Source: Hevea brasiliensis (Eukaryota; Streptophyta; Magnoliopsida; Malpighiales; Euphorbiaceae). Taken from it: DNA of 64,000 nucleotides. The DNA lies in the NCBI RefSeq assembly GCF_030052815.1, contig NC_079497.1, positions 21,218,258 to 21,282,257 of the forward strand, read 5' to 3'. Positions within the stretch are counted from its first letter, which is position 1. Each line of letters starts with the position of its first letter. The notes beneath the pieces are model-generated. The model saw only the letters and a list, made by a program, of their open reading frames with translations. It was not told the origin of the DNA and ran no database searches. Positions 23,260 through 33,360 of this stretch are shown here, one piece after another. The position numbers were made by a program, and so were the translations under genes.

Positions 23260-23420
23260 TCCTCAGTTAGATTGCATCCCCTCAGAGGGCTCCAACTACG
23301 TAGGAGATTAAATCTGTTCCCTCCTAGAACACTATTCATTTGTCAAGGGATGCAAATAGAGCAGCTTACTTGTTAGCAAATGCCGAAAGAGACTTTTGTT
23401 CCCCACTCCTACTCTGAGTT
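23260..23420 (+). pseudogene. Possible LINE RNase H tail relic
   Basis: The plus strand around 23352-23400 encodes DANRAAYLLANAERDFC, resembling the REANRAADLLA block at the end of RNase H-like domains in plant LINEs. The preceding 60 bases are weakly compatible. It is too short and shifted for certainty. Confidence 0.35.
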
Positions 23421-23833
23421 GTCTCCTTTATTGTAATATTGTATCTGATCTTCTAATCTCATGGTGCGGTGAAATTCTCAGCTCAAAATTAACATTCCTA
23501 GACCAACAAAAGACTCAAGCAACTTTCTATGTTCTTTGACGATCTTATTTTATCCATTTTCTCATGATCCCAAAATTTTCACTTTAATTTAAGCCTTTCA
23601 CCACTAAGAACAAATGCTTAAAAAAGGAAAAGGAAATTTTCAAAATGGGCAATAAAAAACTACAACATAAACCGTGTGCTAAAAAGCACAACTTGACAAA
23701 TTACAGATGCATCTTCATGTAGGCACATTGCTACAGCTTCCCTGGTAATGTGGATTATGAATGAAAATCATGAAAAGAATCAAGATATAGCTATTCTCTT
23801 CAAAATATACATACTGGTTCCGCCATTGCTTGA

Positions 23834-26800
23834 TTAAAGGCCCTTCCCTTCATCTTCATTCAAAATGCGGTTCTGGAAATCATTCACCATGAGGGGCAAC
23901 CCATCTCTCAAAGAAATTTTTGGCTCCCAGTTCAGCAGCTCCTTTGCTTTGCTGATATCTGGTTTCCTCTTGTGTGGATCATCAGCAGTATTTGGCCTAA
24001 ATTCTATTGTTGCACTTGAATCAATTGTTTCTTTGACAACCTTCATATTAAAGGAAAAACAGAATTTTTAATATGCCAATGCAAACTAAACAGTTATAAT
24101 CTCTCTCACAACACACACAGACCCCTCCTCATGTCATATGATTAGACAATAATCACAATAATCTATGTCCGTCAACAGAATAAACAAATTCATCAATTCA
24201 AAGAAATGCAAACCTCAGCAAGTTCCAGCATAGTGAATTCCCCTGGGTTGCCAAGATTGAAAGGCCCCACATGCTCGCCTTCCATTAGTGCCACCAGTCC
24301 ATCAACCTGTTATTGGAAATATCAGGTTAATTTAAAATCCCAAGACAGCCAACACTGCATGCACTATTAGAAGTTTTGTGTTACTTCCAAAATTCCATAT
24401 GAAAAGTTGATTAACATTCAATTAATGTAAATGTGACAATGCATACAGAACAGTCTTACATAGAAAGATATATCATGTAAAAATTTCATAGGTAATCATC
24501 TGCCATACCAAGTCAGAAACATACTGGAAGCTCCTGGTTTGTTTCCCATCACCATAAACAGTCAATGGTTGTTTGCGGATGGCCTGAGAAACATTCTTAA
24601 AGAATTTAGAAAGAATAAATTTTGATAAAAGTATCCCATAATAAAAATGTTAGTTAATTGCAACCAGATGATGCCAAAATTATCAAATGGAAGATCATAC
24701 TTGAGCGACAAAATTGCTGACAACACGACCATCATCCAAACACATGCGAGGCCCATATGTATTAAAAATGCGTGCAATACGGACCTGCAAACCACGAAAG
24801 TTATTAAACCACAGATTAATTGAGGAAATATAGGCAGGACTAACCACTACAATGTAACAAGGTACATTTCATCAACACCACTTCCCATATAAGGTTAGAT
24901 GAGTTATATCAAATTGATTGTGTACAGTGCAGAGTTTCCTATTGAAATATGACAAAACATCCAGGATGACGCCTAAAAGAATAACGAAAGTTGATTGTCT
25001 CTCCTGCCACAGATCAACAAAATCTTTTGACTAAAGGGAAAAATGGACTTCCAAACTCAGAAAGCTCAAGAAGCTCATCCCAGCCTGGCTACTCTACACC
25101 TCTAGGTTTTTTCATGTCATATAAGGTTGTTTTAAATACAATTTTTCATTCTATTTATTACGTCAGATTTGAACATAGCACCTTGTTTAGGAAAGGGCAG
25201 GGACAAAGCCAGGATTTTAAATCAAGCGGGGCAAATTTTTGATATTTTTCCATTAAAATAAAAAGATTTATAATGTAAAAAAAATTAATAAAATAGCTAG
25301 TTAATATTAAATATCTCTAATATCTTATACATTAATAAAAAAAATTTTTAAAAATAAAATTACATTTTTTCCTTTGTGAGTCTTCATGCCTTGGCAATGT
25401 TGTTTAACAATTTCAATGTCAATCTTATCAAAAAAAAATTTTCTCAATATATGTGCTAAAAAATCAGTAATCCATTGATTTCCAATTCCATTACATAACC
25501 AATTCTTCACAATTTTCATAGTAGAAAATTTGCAACAGGTAAGACTGGATACAAAATATAGTTATAAGCTTATAGACTACCAGATGTAAGATATAGCACT
25601 TTGTCTTTAACACTTTGTTAGCAAGATCACTAATACCAATCACATTCTAAAGCTCACAAATGGACTTCACATTAGTGATATATGTTTCTAACTAATTATC
25701 AGTAGCAATAAGTTGGATTGGTGATAACTCAACAGCATAAATGGAGCAAGACGAAAGGGGGCAAGTCCCTTGGTTATTCGAATTTTTTTCTTTAGAGGTG
25801 AAGGGAGGCAAATCCTAGTTTCAAACTGCAGGACCTGCAAAGAATTAAATAATTAAAAAATAAATAAATAAAAAGAGAGAGAAAGAGAGGAGGAGGGGGG
25901 GAGGGGGGGGGGGGTGTGGGGGAGGGGTGTGTGTTGCCCCTTTCTCCATAATGTGGCTTCGCCACTGGGAAAGGAAGGAGGGAAAAACAACAAGAGAGTG
26001 GCAATTGTTATCTCCTGTAAGCCCTTACCTTTTTACATTAGTTTTAGATGAATTGACGAAACATATACAAGAGAGTATCCCTTGGTACATGATATTTGCG
26101 GATGATATAGTTCTGATAGATGAAACACGAGAATGAGTCATTAGAAAGCTAGAACTTTGGAGAAGTACTCGAGAGTCAAAGGGTTTTAAGTTAAGTAGAA
26201 CGAAAATAAAATACATGCATTGCAAGTTCAGTAAAGGCCGAACTGGTGATAGGGAAGGAGTTAGTTTGGATGGAGTGCTACTGTCCCAAAGTAATTACTT
26301 TAAATATCTCAGCTCGGTCCTTCAAGTAGATGGGGGATGGGAGAAGGATGTTAGTCATAGAATTAAAGCCGGATGGTTAAAGTGGAGACGTGCCACTAGA
26401 GTTTTATGTGATCGCAAGATTCCTAATAAGTTAAAAGAAAAATTTTACCATACAGCCATACGACTGGCTATGTCATATGGTAGTGAGTGTTGGGCATTGA
26501 AGGAGTCGTATGTGTCTAAGACAAGAGTTGCGGAGATGAGAATGTTAAGGTGGATGAGTAGCCATACTAGACTAGATAAAATTCGTAATGAGAGTATTAG
26601 AGAAAAGGTAGGAATGATACCAATTGAGGATAAATTAAGAGAAGTGAGATTGAAGTGGTTTGGTCGTGTAAGGCCTAAACATACGGAGGCTCCAGTAAGA
26701 CAAGTAGAGCACATTAGGTTAGAGGATAGGAAGAAAAGAAGAGGTAGACCTAAACTGACTTGGAAGAGAGTAGTATAACATGACCTAGAAGTATTGCACA

Positions 26801-29800
26801 TTTCTAAGGATTTAACCCAAAATCTTTTAGAGTGGAGAAAGAGAATCCATATAGCCGACCCTAAATTTTTGAGATAAAGGCTCAGTTAAGTTGAGTTGAG
26901 TATGTATTTACTGATGTTGCAGTCTCTGATTGTCAGTACATCAGTCCACATAGAACCACAGTTACCTAGAATGCAATATGTCTAGAATTGAGTTACAAGT
27001 ATGGGTACACGGTATGCCACTGAGCAAGATACAGGGCATGAGGAGGTAGGCTTAGGTGGTACACCAATTCGAAATGCATTATGTAAACTACATCAATTCA
27101 CTTCACGTACATAAACTATATCAATTCAATTCGCAGTACATGAATTACACGTAACTAGTATAAACCCTAAATCTAAAACACCTAATAAAATAAATAATTT
27201 CCTTTTATTTTTTCATAAAATAATTATTTTTCAGAAAAAATAAAAAATTATTTTTTATTATATATTTTATAAGATTAATATTAGCAAAAAGAAAGTCCCA
27301 AAAAGGCTTTACTATTAGACTATGGATACCCCAATAAATTAGCCAATTGAAAATTTATTTATTTTAAATTTTAACAAATTAGTACTCAATATATTAATTG
27401 GCCCTAACCCAATAAATTAGTTAATTTTTGAATAAATAATAAATAAGCAATAAATCTCACCCAATTTCACCTAACGTTAATTTAATTAGAGTTCATTCTT
27501 CTTCTTCTTCTTCTTCTTCTTCAATTCAGAGCACATATCTAACGTTGTTCCTCCTCCTCACTAATGCTCCTCCCTAACATTGCTCTCCTCCTAATAATCG
27601 CCAATCTTCTTCCTCCTCCTCCTCCTCTTCCTTTTTCAATTTATAGCCTACTTTCCCTTATCAAAGCTTCATTGTTCTTTCTTTTTGATTAGCATGGTCA
27701 TGGGAAATATACTTGCTAAATCACATGGAAAGCAAGAAGCAAATGTTGAAAAATAAACTCAATTGTTATATCTAGAAAATAAAGAATACATTAATCTAGT
27801 AATTAGTGTGATTTCTACTTAAGTGACTGTTATTAAGTATGATACATATATAGTTAAGTGACTGTTATTAAGTATGATACATATATGTGAATAAGAGAGT
27901 GCATGTCAATAGTATGGTTCATTAATGGGTTCATGTCCTTAGGATTGAAGAGTCATATTATCTACTATAAAAACAGTTGTGTGCAAGTGAGAAAGGTAAG
28001 AGAGATCAAGAGAGATTAAGTGAGAATTGGAAATTTCACATCTTATAAAAATACAAGTGTTTTGGTGTGTGGTGTTATATCCCTTCCAAGACATTCTTTG
28101 AGGATTGTGTCTATCCTTCCCCTCACTAACAACGTAATATCAAAGCATAATTGCTAACAAAGTGGTATCAGAGTTGAGGTTTGATCATAGGAAGATAGTG
28201 TTATAAGCATTGAGTGAAGAAGACACTTGTGAAGAAAGATATCTCCGTTACTTGTTTACTTCGGGCTTGAGAAAAGACCTGTTGAGTGTATTGTTTGCAT
28301 TTGAAATCTCCGGACTTGGAAACAAGAAGACAACCCGTCGAGAGTGAGAAGAAGACAAGAGAAGTATCCAGGAAGACAAGAAGAGTCTTTTAAGAGAAAG
28401 GAGAAGCTAAGAAGGTTCTCTAAGAAGTTGAAAGGGTGTGAGAAAACTTTCTGAAGTGAAGGATACGCAAAAATCCAATAGGAGAAATGGAGAATCAAGA
28501 ACAAATTGTTATGAAAATACCAATGAAACCTATTCTCAAATAATTGCTTGAAAATTTGATTTTGCCCCTAACCATATATATATATATATATATATGATCA
28601 ATCAGGCCCAAGTCATCAACCAACTTTTCTAGCAAAAGTTGTGTTTGAAGATGAGAGAGAAACTTACATACAAGAAGGATTTAGAGCATTTTCAAAGAAG
28701 AAGGCTGAGAATGAAGCTGCTTTACGGGGACGATACGACATTTGACATATTTTTACGAAGTGCGAATTATGGATGTGAATCAGCAAGGCTTGTATGAAGC
28801 AAACAATTTGATTGAAGATTTGAATAAAGCTAATGAGATATTGAATTGAAGCATAGTTATCAATGGTGAAAGGCGCACCAAGGCACAAAGGTCCTGAAGT
28901 CTAGGTGTAAGGTGCAAGCCTGAGTGAGGTGAAGCGCAAAAATCAGAAAAAAAAAAATATATGAAAAATTAAATAAATATGAATAATCTATTAAAATTCA
29001 AACAATGTAAGGTAACTATCTAATTCTTCCATAGTTGTTGAATTTTAAAACATAATAAAATTTTATCATAAATCATATACATTTAATTGACTTATCTTTA
29101 TTAAATAATATGATAGTGAGAAAGTAGTTAAATAGACAAATTAAACACTTATTTCGTGTTAAATTTTTCTATTATAAATTTCTCAAATTACAATTAGCAT
29201 AACTAAATATTCTGCAATTTCAATTGATACTCAATTTAATGACATCAACAAGAATTTTCTGCCAAAAATAAGAATTCAAAATCTTTAGAAGTCTTAACCA
29301 CACAAAATAATAATATTTTGTGCTTATTTTTAACATTAAAAAAATAAAAATAAAAATTATTGTTACCCTTCTTTATTTTTTTTAACAAGACATTGTTACT
29401 GATACCTTTTTAAGTACATGCATAGTTGTTCAACCTTTATGGTCAATAGTCAAGACCATGGATATAGAAAATATATTGAACACAAATTTTTAGCTTTTTC
29501 TAGGTCATATTAGTAGACTGTTATATTGCCCTATATATAATTAATAAACAAGGGAAATGTCAATACTTCCATCAAACTTAATGCACAGAATCAAATTATT
29601 CAAGCTTTCAAGAAATGGTTAGTCTTGCAAGCACAAGTCACACAGGTCTTGCATACTTATTCATGAAAGATGACACAGAAATCCAGAGACGATAGGTTGT
29701 ACATTCCAGAATCACTTACCCCTAAATTGTTTATATAGAGCTGACTATAGACATACACTTATGTAGACGCATCTAGCTGCTAGATAAATGCCTACTACTG

Positions 29801-31080
29801 AGCCCTCATGACACTTTGAACAAACGCACAATATGCAAGGATGCATAACATTTCAGAATTCAACCATTTTTTTTCAGACGGATGAAAGCAGCAAAAGACT
29901 AAAAGCGGAAAAAATATAAAGTATTTCTAGTGAAATAAAACATCATGACAGGTCACAATAGCTTATATAGAGTTAAATATCAGAACCAGTTACCTCAACG
30001 CCTGCACCTCGGTGGTAATCCATAGCCAAGGTTTCTGCTGTCCGTTTTCCTTCATCATAGCAACTCCTCTCACCTAAACAAATTCCACGTATTGTGGAGA
30101 ATAAGATGATCAGTATATACTCTCATTGTCCCTTATATGACACGGTAGTAATTAGCAGCTAACCTATTGGATTTACATTTCCCCAATAAGTCTCCTTCTG
30201 CGGATGCTCGAGCGGGTCTCCATAGACTTCACTTGTGCTGGTGAGCAGAAACCTCGCTCCAACCCTCTTCGCCAAACCCAACATGTTAAGCGTACCCATC
30301 ACATTCGTCTTGTAAACAAACATTCACAGTCAAGGATTTCAAGAACAACTCCAAAATATCGCCATATATTTAAAAAAAAATAAAAAAAAAATCCCTGATT
30401 CACTTGATGGAAAAATCAAAATGATAATCCAAGAATCAAGAATTCAATAAAAAAAAAAAAGAGGATATTATAGTCTTGACTGGATTATACTTATAATGAA
30501 CAGGAGATGCCGGGCAAGCCAAGTGATAGATCTGATCGACTTCCAACAATACAGGCTCCACCACATCGTGACGAATCAGCTCAAATCTCGGATTCCCAAA
30601 CAGATGAACCAAATTCTCCTTCCTCCCAGTGAAAAAATTATCGATCACAATAACCTCATCGCCGCGTGAAATCAACTTATCGACCAGATGGCTCCCAACA
30701 AACCCAGCCCCACCAGTAACAACAATTCGCAATCTACGGTGACCAATACCCGCCGGGACACGACCGGAGAAGGAAGGTTTGCGGAAGAAGTTGGAGGAAG
30801 AATGATGGGAGTTGCGGGGGAAGGATAAGGAGGGAGAGGAATGGGGGTCGGAGGGGCCAAGGCGGGAGAGCGTGGGCTGGAGGATGAAGAAGGTGGAGCC
30901 AATGAGGATTCCGACGAGAATGAAGAGGAAGCGCTGTTCTCTGAAGAGGTAGTTGATGGATCGAGGGAGAGATCTGGAGTGTTTTAGCGTTTTTGGAGAG
31001 TAGGGAGATGATTGGGAAGTGGGGATCTCGTCGTCTCGCCGGTGGTGGTTACCGCTTGCTAGCTTGTGTAGTTGTTTCAT
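23834..31080 (-). CDS. UXS1: UDP-glucuronate decarboxylase (UDP-xylose synthase), Golgi type
   Basis: Seven coding exons on the minus strand: 30469-31080, 30164-30311, 29994-30073, 24701-24784, 24509-24583, 24214-24306 and 23834-24040. They join in frame to 432 residues. The enzyme converts UDP-glucuronate to UDP-xylose with bound NAD+, supplying xylan and other wall polymers. Residues 1-50 are cytosolic and basic. A membrane anchor spans about 51-67 ([17 protein letters not shown]), giving a type II Golgi protein with a Ser-rich stem. The short-chain dehydrogenase fold follows, with TGGAGFVGS at 122-130 for NAD+, Ser/Thr-Glu near 229-232 (TSTSEVYGD), and Tyr259-Lys263 (YDEGK) as the catalytic YxxxK. 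The C-terminus NEDEGKGL matches the plant UXS1 ending. I chose the ATG at 31080 (MKQLHK) because plant homologues start there; an in-frame ATG at 31122 would add 14 residues. No stop or shift was seen. Intron 1 looks U12-type, and intron 3 is 5.2 kb and full of transposon relics. Confidence 0.96.
25325..25780 (-). pseudogene. hAT transposase C-terminus (dimerisation region), decayed
   Basis: A minus-strand frame at 25325-25519 reads [20 protein letters not shown] and continues with a helix ending [12 protein letters not shown]. This resembles the hAT dimerisation segment that follows the conserved ERxFSxMK motif in TTF-type plant hAT transposases. The 250 bases upstream (25520-25780) retain shorter matching pieces (ISDLANKVL and a VYKLITI-like stretch) broken by stops. 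The catalytic part is absent. Confidence 0.6.
25855..25930. repeat. GA-rich and poly-G tract
   Basis: A purine-only run of AGAGAG units becomes a G-rich tract with up to ten consecutive G. It lies inside the hAT relic and may form G-quadruplex DNA. Confidence 0.85.
26013..26905 (+). pseudogene. RTE-type LINE reverse transcriptase, 3' end
   Basis: The plus-strand translation has [12 protein letters not shown], then the catalytic F-A-D-D-I-V-L-I motif near 26090-26115. One stop at 26134 follows, then a long frame to 26778 ([20 protein letters not shown]; a [20 protein letters not shown] thumb block; the C-terminal [11 protein letters not shown] block), and a tail ending at a stop near 26877. 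These are RTE-clade features. The endonuclease and most of the polymerase are missing through 5' truncation. The 3' end has the short GTTGAGTTGAG repeats usual for RTE. It runs antisense to UXS1 and lies wholly in intron 3. Confidence 0.88.
26906..27743. other. Intron sequence without features
   Basis: AT-rich intron DNA with only a CTT microsatellite (27494-27522) and a CTC-rich stretch near 27605-27630. No coding or structured element was seen. Confidence 0.6.
27494..27522. repeat. (CTT)n microsatellite
   Basis: About nine to ten CTT units in UXS1 intron 3. Confidence 0.95.
27744..28159 (+). repeat. Copia LTR inside UXS1 intron 3
   Basis: The segment starts TGTTGAAAAATAAACTC and ends TTGCTAACA. 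It is followed after three bases by a tRNA-iMet primer site, so it is a 416-bp 5' LTR in plus orientation. A TATA box (TATAAAA, 27966-27972) sits upstream of the likely leader. It contains a 35-bp tandem duplication at 27820-27889. No second LTR was found. Confidence 0.75.
27820..27889. repeat. 35-bp tandem duplication in the Copia LTR
   Basis: Two copies of a unit starting TAAGTGACTGTTATTAAG, at 27820-27854 and 27855-27889, are nearly identical. Confidence 0.9.
28163..28175 (+). promoter_or_regulatory. tRNA-iMet primer site
   Basis: TGGTATCAGAGTT follows the LTR end by three bases, the standard Copia arrangement. Confidence 0.85.
28176..28850 (+). mobile_element. Decayed internal region of the Copia element
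   Basis: Sequence downstream of the primer site has a purine-rich leader and a possible start (ATGGAGAATCAAGAACAAATT near 28487), as in Copia gag. Stops then break the frame and no zinc knuckle, integrase or RT is present. It is a truncated or non-autonomous copy. A short (TA)n tract lies at 28572-28595. Confidence 0.5.
28851..29993. other. AT-rich intron remainder
   Basis: A short segment with repeated GCGCACCAAGGC-like words lies at 28865-28945. The rest up to the exon 3 donor is AT-rich with no recognisable element. Confidence 0.5.
30312..30468 (-). other. UXS1 intron 1, U12-type AT-AC intron
   Basis: The exon boundary is fixed by the protein (PVKTI then KTNVMG). The 157-bp intron then begins ATATCCTC and ends TTTAC. 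Its 5' site matches the minor-spliceosome consensus ATATCCTT at seven of eight bases. A TCCTTGAC branch-site match lies upstream of the 3' end, with the likely branch adenosine at 30330, 18 bases from the splice. No GT donor that keeps the frame exists nearby. It interrupts between codons (phase 0). Confidence 0.85.
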
Positions 31081-31125
31081 TGTGGTCGTTGAAATTTGAG
31101 CTGACACGAGCAATGGACTCAAGAT

Positions 31126-31172
31126 TTAGGACCTTCCTGCATGCTGAAGGAGTTGCTGAAGGAAGGACCTAA
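31126..31172 (-). promoter_or_regulatory. Inverted repeat just upstream of the UXS1 start
   Basis: TTAGGACCTTCCT (31126-31138) pairs with AGGAAGGACCTAA (31160-31172) at 12 of 13 positions around a 21-base loop. It lies 46-92 bases upstream of the start codon, so if transcribed it is a 5' UTR hairpin. Function is unknown. Confidence 0.5.
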
Positions 31173-31440
31173 GCTAACACGCTATTGGATTTTGAGGTTT
31201 TTGGTCCTATTTCATTTTATTTTATTTTTAAATATCCTATTTCATGAAATTAAACATGAAAGGAATTGGGATTTCCTTGTTCCAACTTCCAAATTAAATT
31301 GGTCTTGGCTTGTCATACATTTGGCATTTGTTGGTTATGTGCTCATATTTATTGATTTTTTTTAAAATATATTTAGTGACTTTTTTTTTAAAGAATTCCT
31401 TTCATAAAAATTTTAGCCTAATGATGAAAATAATTATAAA
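31173..31440. other. Short upstream region of UXS1
   Basis: About 270 AT-rich bases lie between the UXS1 leader and the start of the Tat LTR region. No clear TATA box was identified on the minus strand. Confidence 0.4.
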
Positions 31441-32187
31441 CAACCTATTTTTTCAATTGTGACATGTGCTTTTAATTTTATCAAATTGATAGTCAAATTA
31501 AAGGATTTATAGTAATTACAGCATCAAACCAATTGTCCCCAAATATGATTGAGAGAAGCAATTTTGAAAGGCACGCGTGTGGAAATGAAAATTTTAAATT
31601 TTAATTACAAATTGCTATTTGGGTTTACAAATTTTATTTGGTAATTTTTTAAATTAAATTAATTTTATTAAATAAGTCCATTTAAATGTTGTCGTATATG
31701 TGATAAATGACTAATTAAAGTATGTAATGTCACTTATAAAAAAAAAAAAAAGATAAGTTGGCTAATAAAATTATGGCACTTGTCAAGTAACAACCGAGGT
31801 ATCTCTTTCCAAATTCACTATAAATAGAGGTATCATGCTCTTTAAAAATATAATAAAAAAAATCAGAAGATCAAATCTCAAGCAACTGAAAACTCCATCC
31901 AAGCTCCAAGTTACAAGTTCTACAGATCTTTCATTCAAGCAACAAGATTATCTAAACACTACAAGTACTTCTTCTCCAAATCGAAGAGGTCTTCCTCATC
32001 AATTCAGGAACAAACTTCTGGGCCCTTGAATCACGCTTTCCAAAGGAACGAATCCAATGATTGAATTTCTTTATCTAAGAAATTTCATAATAGATGTTAT
32101 ACCTTGCTTTTTTTTATTAAATTCATACAAATTGATATTTATTCACGATTTTTTTTGTGTTTATCTAGACAAGAAATTTGTGTGTAC
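31440..32187 (+). repeat. Tat 5' LTR (left boundary approximate)
   Basis: It ends just before the primer site. It contains a TATA box (TATAAATAG near 31820-31828), followed by an adenine- and cytosine-rich leader as in other Tat LTRs. The left end could not be fixed because no partner LTR is present. The LTR is transcribed away from UXS1, so the two promoters are divergent. Confidence 0.5.
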
Positions 32188-32191
32188 AAAT

Positions 32192-32210
32192 TTGGCACAC
32201 CAAATGGGAC
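32192..32210 (+). promoter_or_regulatory. Tat-type primer binding site
   Basis: TTGGCACACCAAATGGGAC resembles the TTTGGCACGCCCAGTGGGAC primer site commonly seen after Tat-group LTRs. The tRNA donor is not assigned. Confidence 0.65.
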
Positions 32211-32747
32211 TTCTCTACCTTTCACCTCTTTTCTTTGTCAAGAATCAATAATCAACTTCTATTACTTCAATGATAAATGCACCTACCAATTTCACCGTTC
32301 AAGCAACTAAGCCCTAATGTTCAAATCAATGAAAGATCAATTGAAGATCTCTATGCACAAAGTGTTCCCATGCTCCAAACACCAAGCACTCTATAAAGAG
32401 CAAATGGGAAGTCACCCTCAACTGACGAGGCTACCACAAATTTGAGAGAAAATTGCACTCCCCAATAAGCAAGGAATCTCTTCCAATCGGTGACACTTCA
32501 TTAGAGACTCCTTGCAAACCTATTGACACCATGACTGTCATGATGACCAACATTGTTTCTCTAGAAGAAAAAATCACCAAAATGGGCAAACTTTTAGAGA
32601 CACTTGTGGACTCTATTAAAGAGAAAGACAATTAGATTGCTTATTTAATGAACAAGGTGGAGGGTTGTAACGATTAGGCTCCAACCATTAGAGGAATTGT
32701 CCACTTTGGCCGTAAGACTCATGGTTTTATCCCATAGATGGAATGGA

Positions 32748-32812
32748 GAACTTCTCAAGAGGTCACCCATCCTAGGATTTCTCTCAAGCGAGTGTGCTTA
32801 ACCCTAGAGTTC
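32748..32812 (-). other. 5S rRNA-like block in Cassandra LTR (minus copy)
   Basis: On the minus strand this segment matches the second half of plant 5S rRNA, including GTTAAGC, GAGAG and CTAGGATGGGTGACCTC. It contains the internal RNA polymerase III promoter boxes. It belongs to the Cassandra LTR and is not a 5S gene. Confidence 0.8.
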
Positions 32813-33012
32813 TTCCAGCTCTACAAGCCATTCTACCAAAAGGCGCCTCTAGTGATTAGTTCCCTCATTTTATATATCATTACTTTTTGAACCCAAGACC
32901 ATCTCCGTGCTTTACCGATGTGGGATTTGCCTAAGGGACCTTTCTCCCCCCCTTTTGGGACTTAGCGTCCTCGCTGAGGTTTGTCCCACCATCGCCCAAG
33001 AGGACACGCGAG

Positions 33013-33026
33013 TGGCTCTGATACCA
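33013..33026 (-). promoter_or_regulatory. tRNA-iMet primer site of the Cassandra unit
   Basis: The minus strand reads TTGGTATCAGAGCC, a perfect match to the initiator tRNA-Met primer site, just inside an LTR end (GACCGTTA). It fixes the element's original direction as minus. Confidence 0.85.
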
Positions 33027-33295
33027 ATTTTAACGGTCGGGCTCCAACCACTAGAGGAATTGTCCGCTTTGGCCATAGGCCTCACGGTTTTGTCCCATAG
33101 GTGGAATGGAGAACTTCCCAGGAGGTCACCTATCCTAGAATTTCTCTCAAGTGAGCAAGCTGAAAAGGTCCCTTAGGCAAATCCCACATCGGCAAAGCAT
33201 GGAGATGGTCTTGGGTTCAAAAAGTAATGATATATAAAATGAGGGAGCTAATCACTAGAGGCGCCTTTTAGTAGAATGGCTTGGAGAGTTGGAAG

Positions 33296-33360
33296 AACTC
33301 CAGGGTTAAGCGTGCTCGCTTGAGAGAAATCCTAGGATGGGTAACCTCTTAGGAAGTTCT
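33296..33360 (+). other. 5S rRNA-like block in Cassandra LTR (plus copy)
   Basis: AACTCCAGGGTTAAGCGTGC is followed by CTAGGATGGGTAACC and GGAAGTTC, paralleling plant 5S rRNA from its middle to near its end. This copy faces the opposite way from the one at 32748-32812. A third, partial copy lies at about 33110-33165 on the minus strand. Confidence 0.82.

Larger units (their letters stand above)
25198..25967 (-). mobile_element. hAT element relic with 8-bp target duplication
   Basis: The left end begins CAGGGACAAAGCCA and the right end is the complement of CAGTGGCGAAGCCA, typical imperfect hAT termini. The flanks are GGAAAGGG (25190-25197) and GGAAAGGA (25968-25975), an 8-bp duplication with one mismatch. 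The 770-bp interior keeps a decayed transposase C-terminus on the minus strand and a G-rich tract near 25890-25925. Confidence 0.8.
24785..29993 (-). other. UXS1 intron 3, 5.2 kb, transposon-filled
   Basis: GT at 29993-29992 and AG at 24786-24785 join VE to VRIAR in frame. The other GT-AG introns are 90, 117, 202 and 173 bp, so this one is over twenty times longer. The excess includes a hAT relic, an RTE LINE tail, a Copia LTR with primer site, and AT-rich sequence. Confidence 0.9.

Noticed and set aside
30461..30480. A conventional GT-AG reading of UXS1 intron 1
   Set aside because: No GT occurs near the exon edge that keeps the conserved PVKTI-KTNV junction in frame.
31081..31122. An in-frame upstream ATG at 31122 extending UXS1 by 14 residues
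   Set aside because: Plant homologues begin with MKQLH at the 31080 position, and the added residues show no similarity to known UXS N-termini.
33296..33360. A 5S rRNA gene
   Set aside because: Only the latter half matches 5S rRNA. It is repeated in inverted copies and sits between LTR ends with a primer site, so it is the 5S-derived part of a Cassandra LTR.
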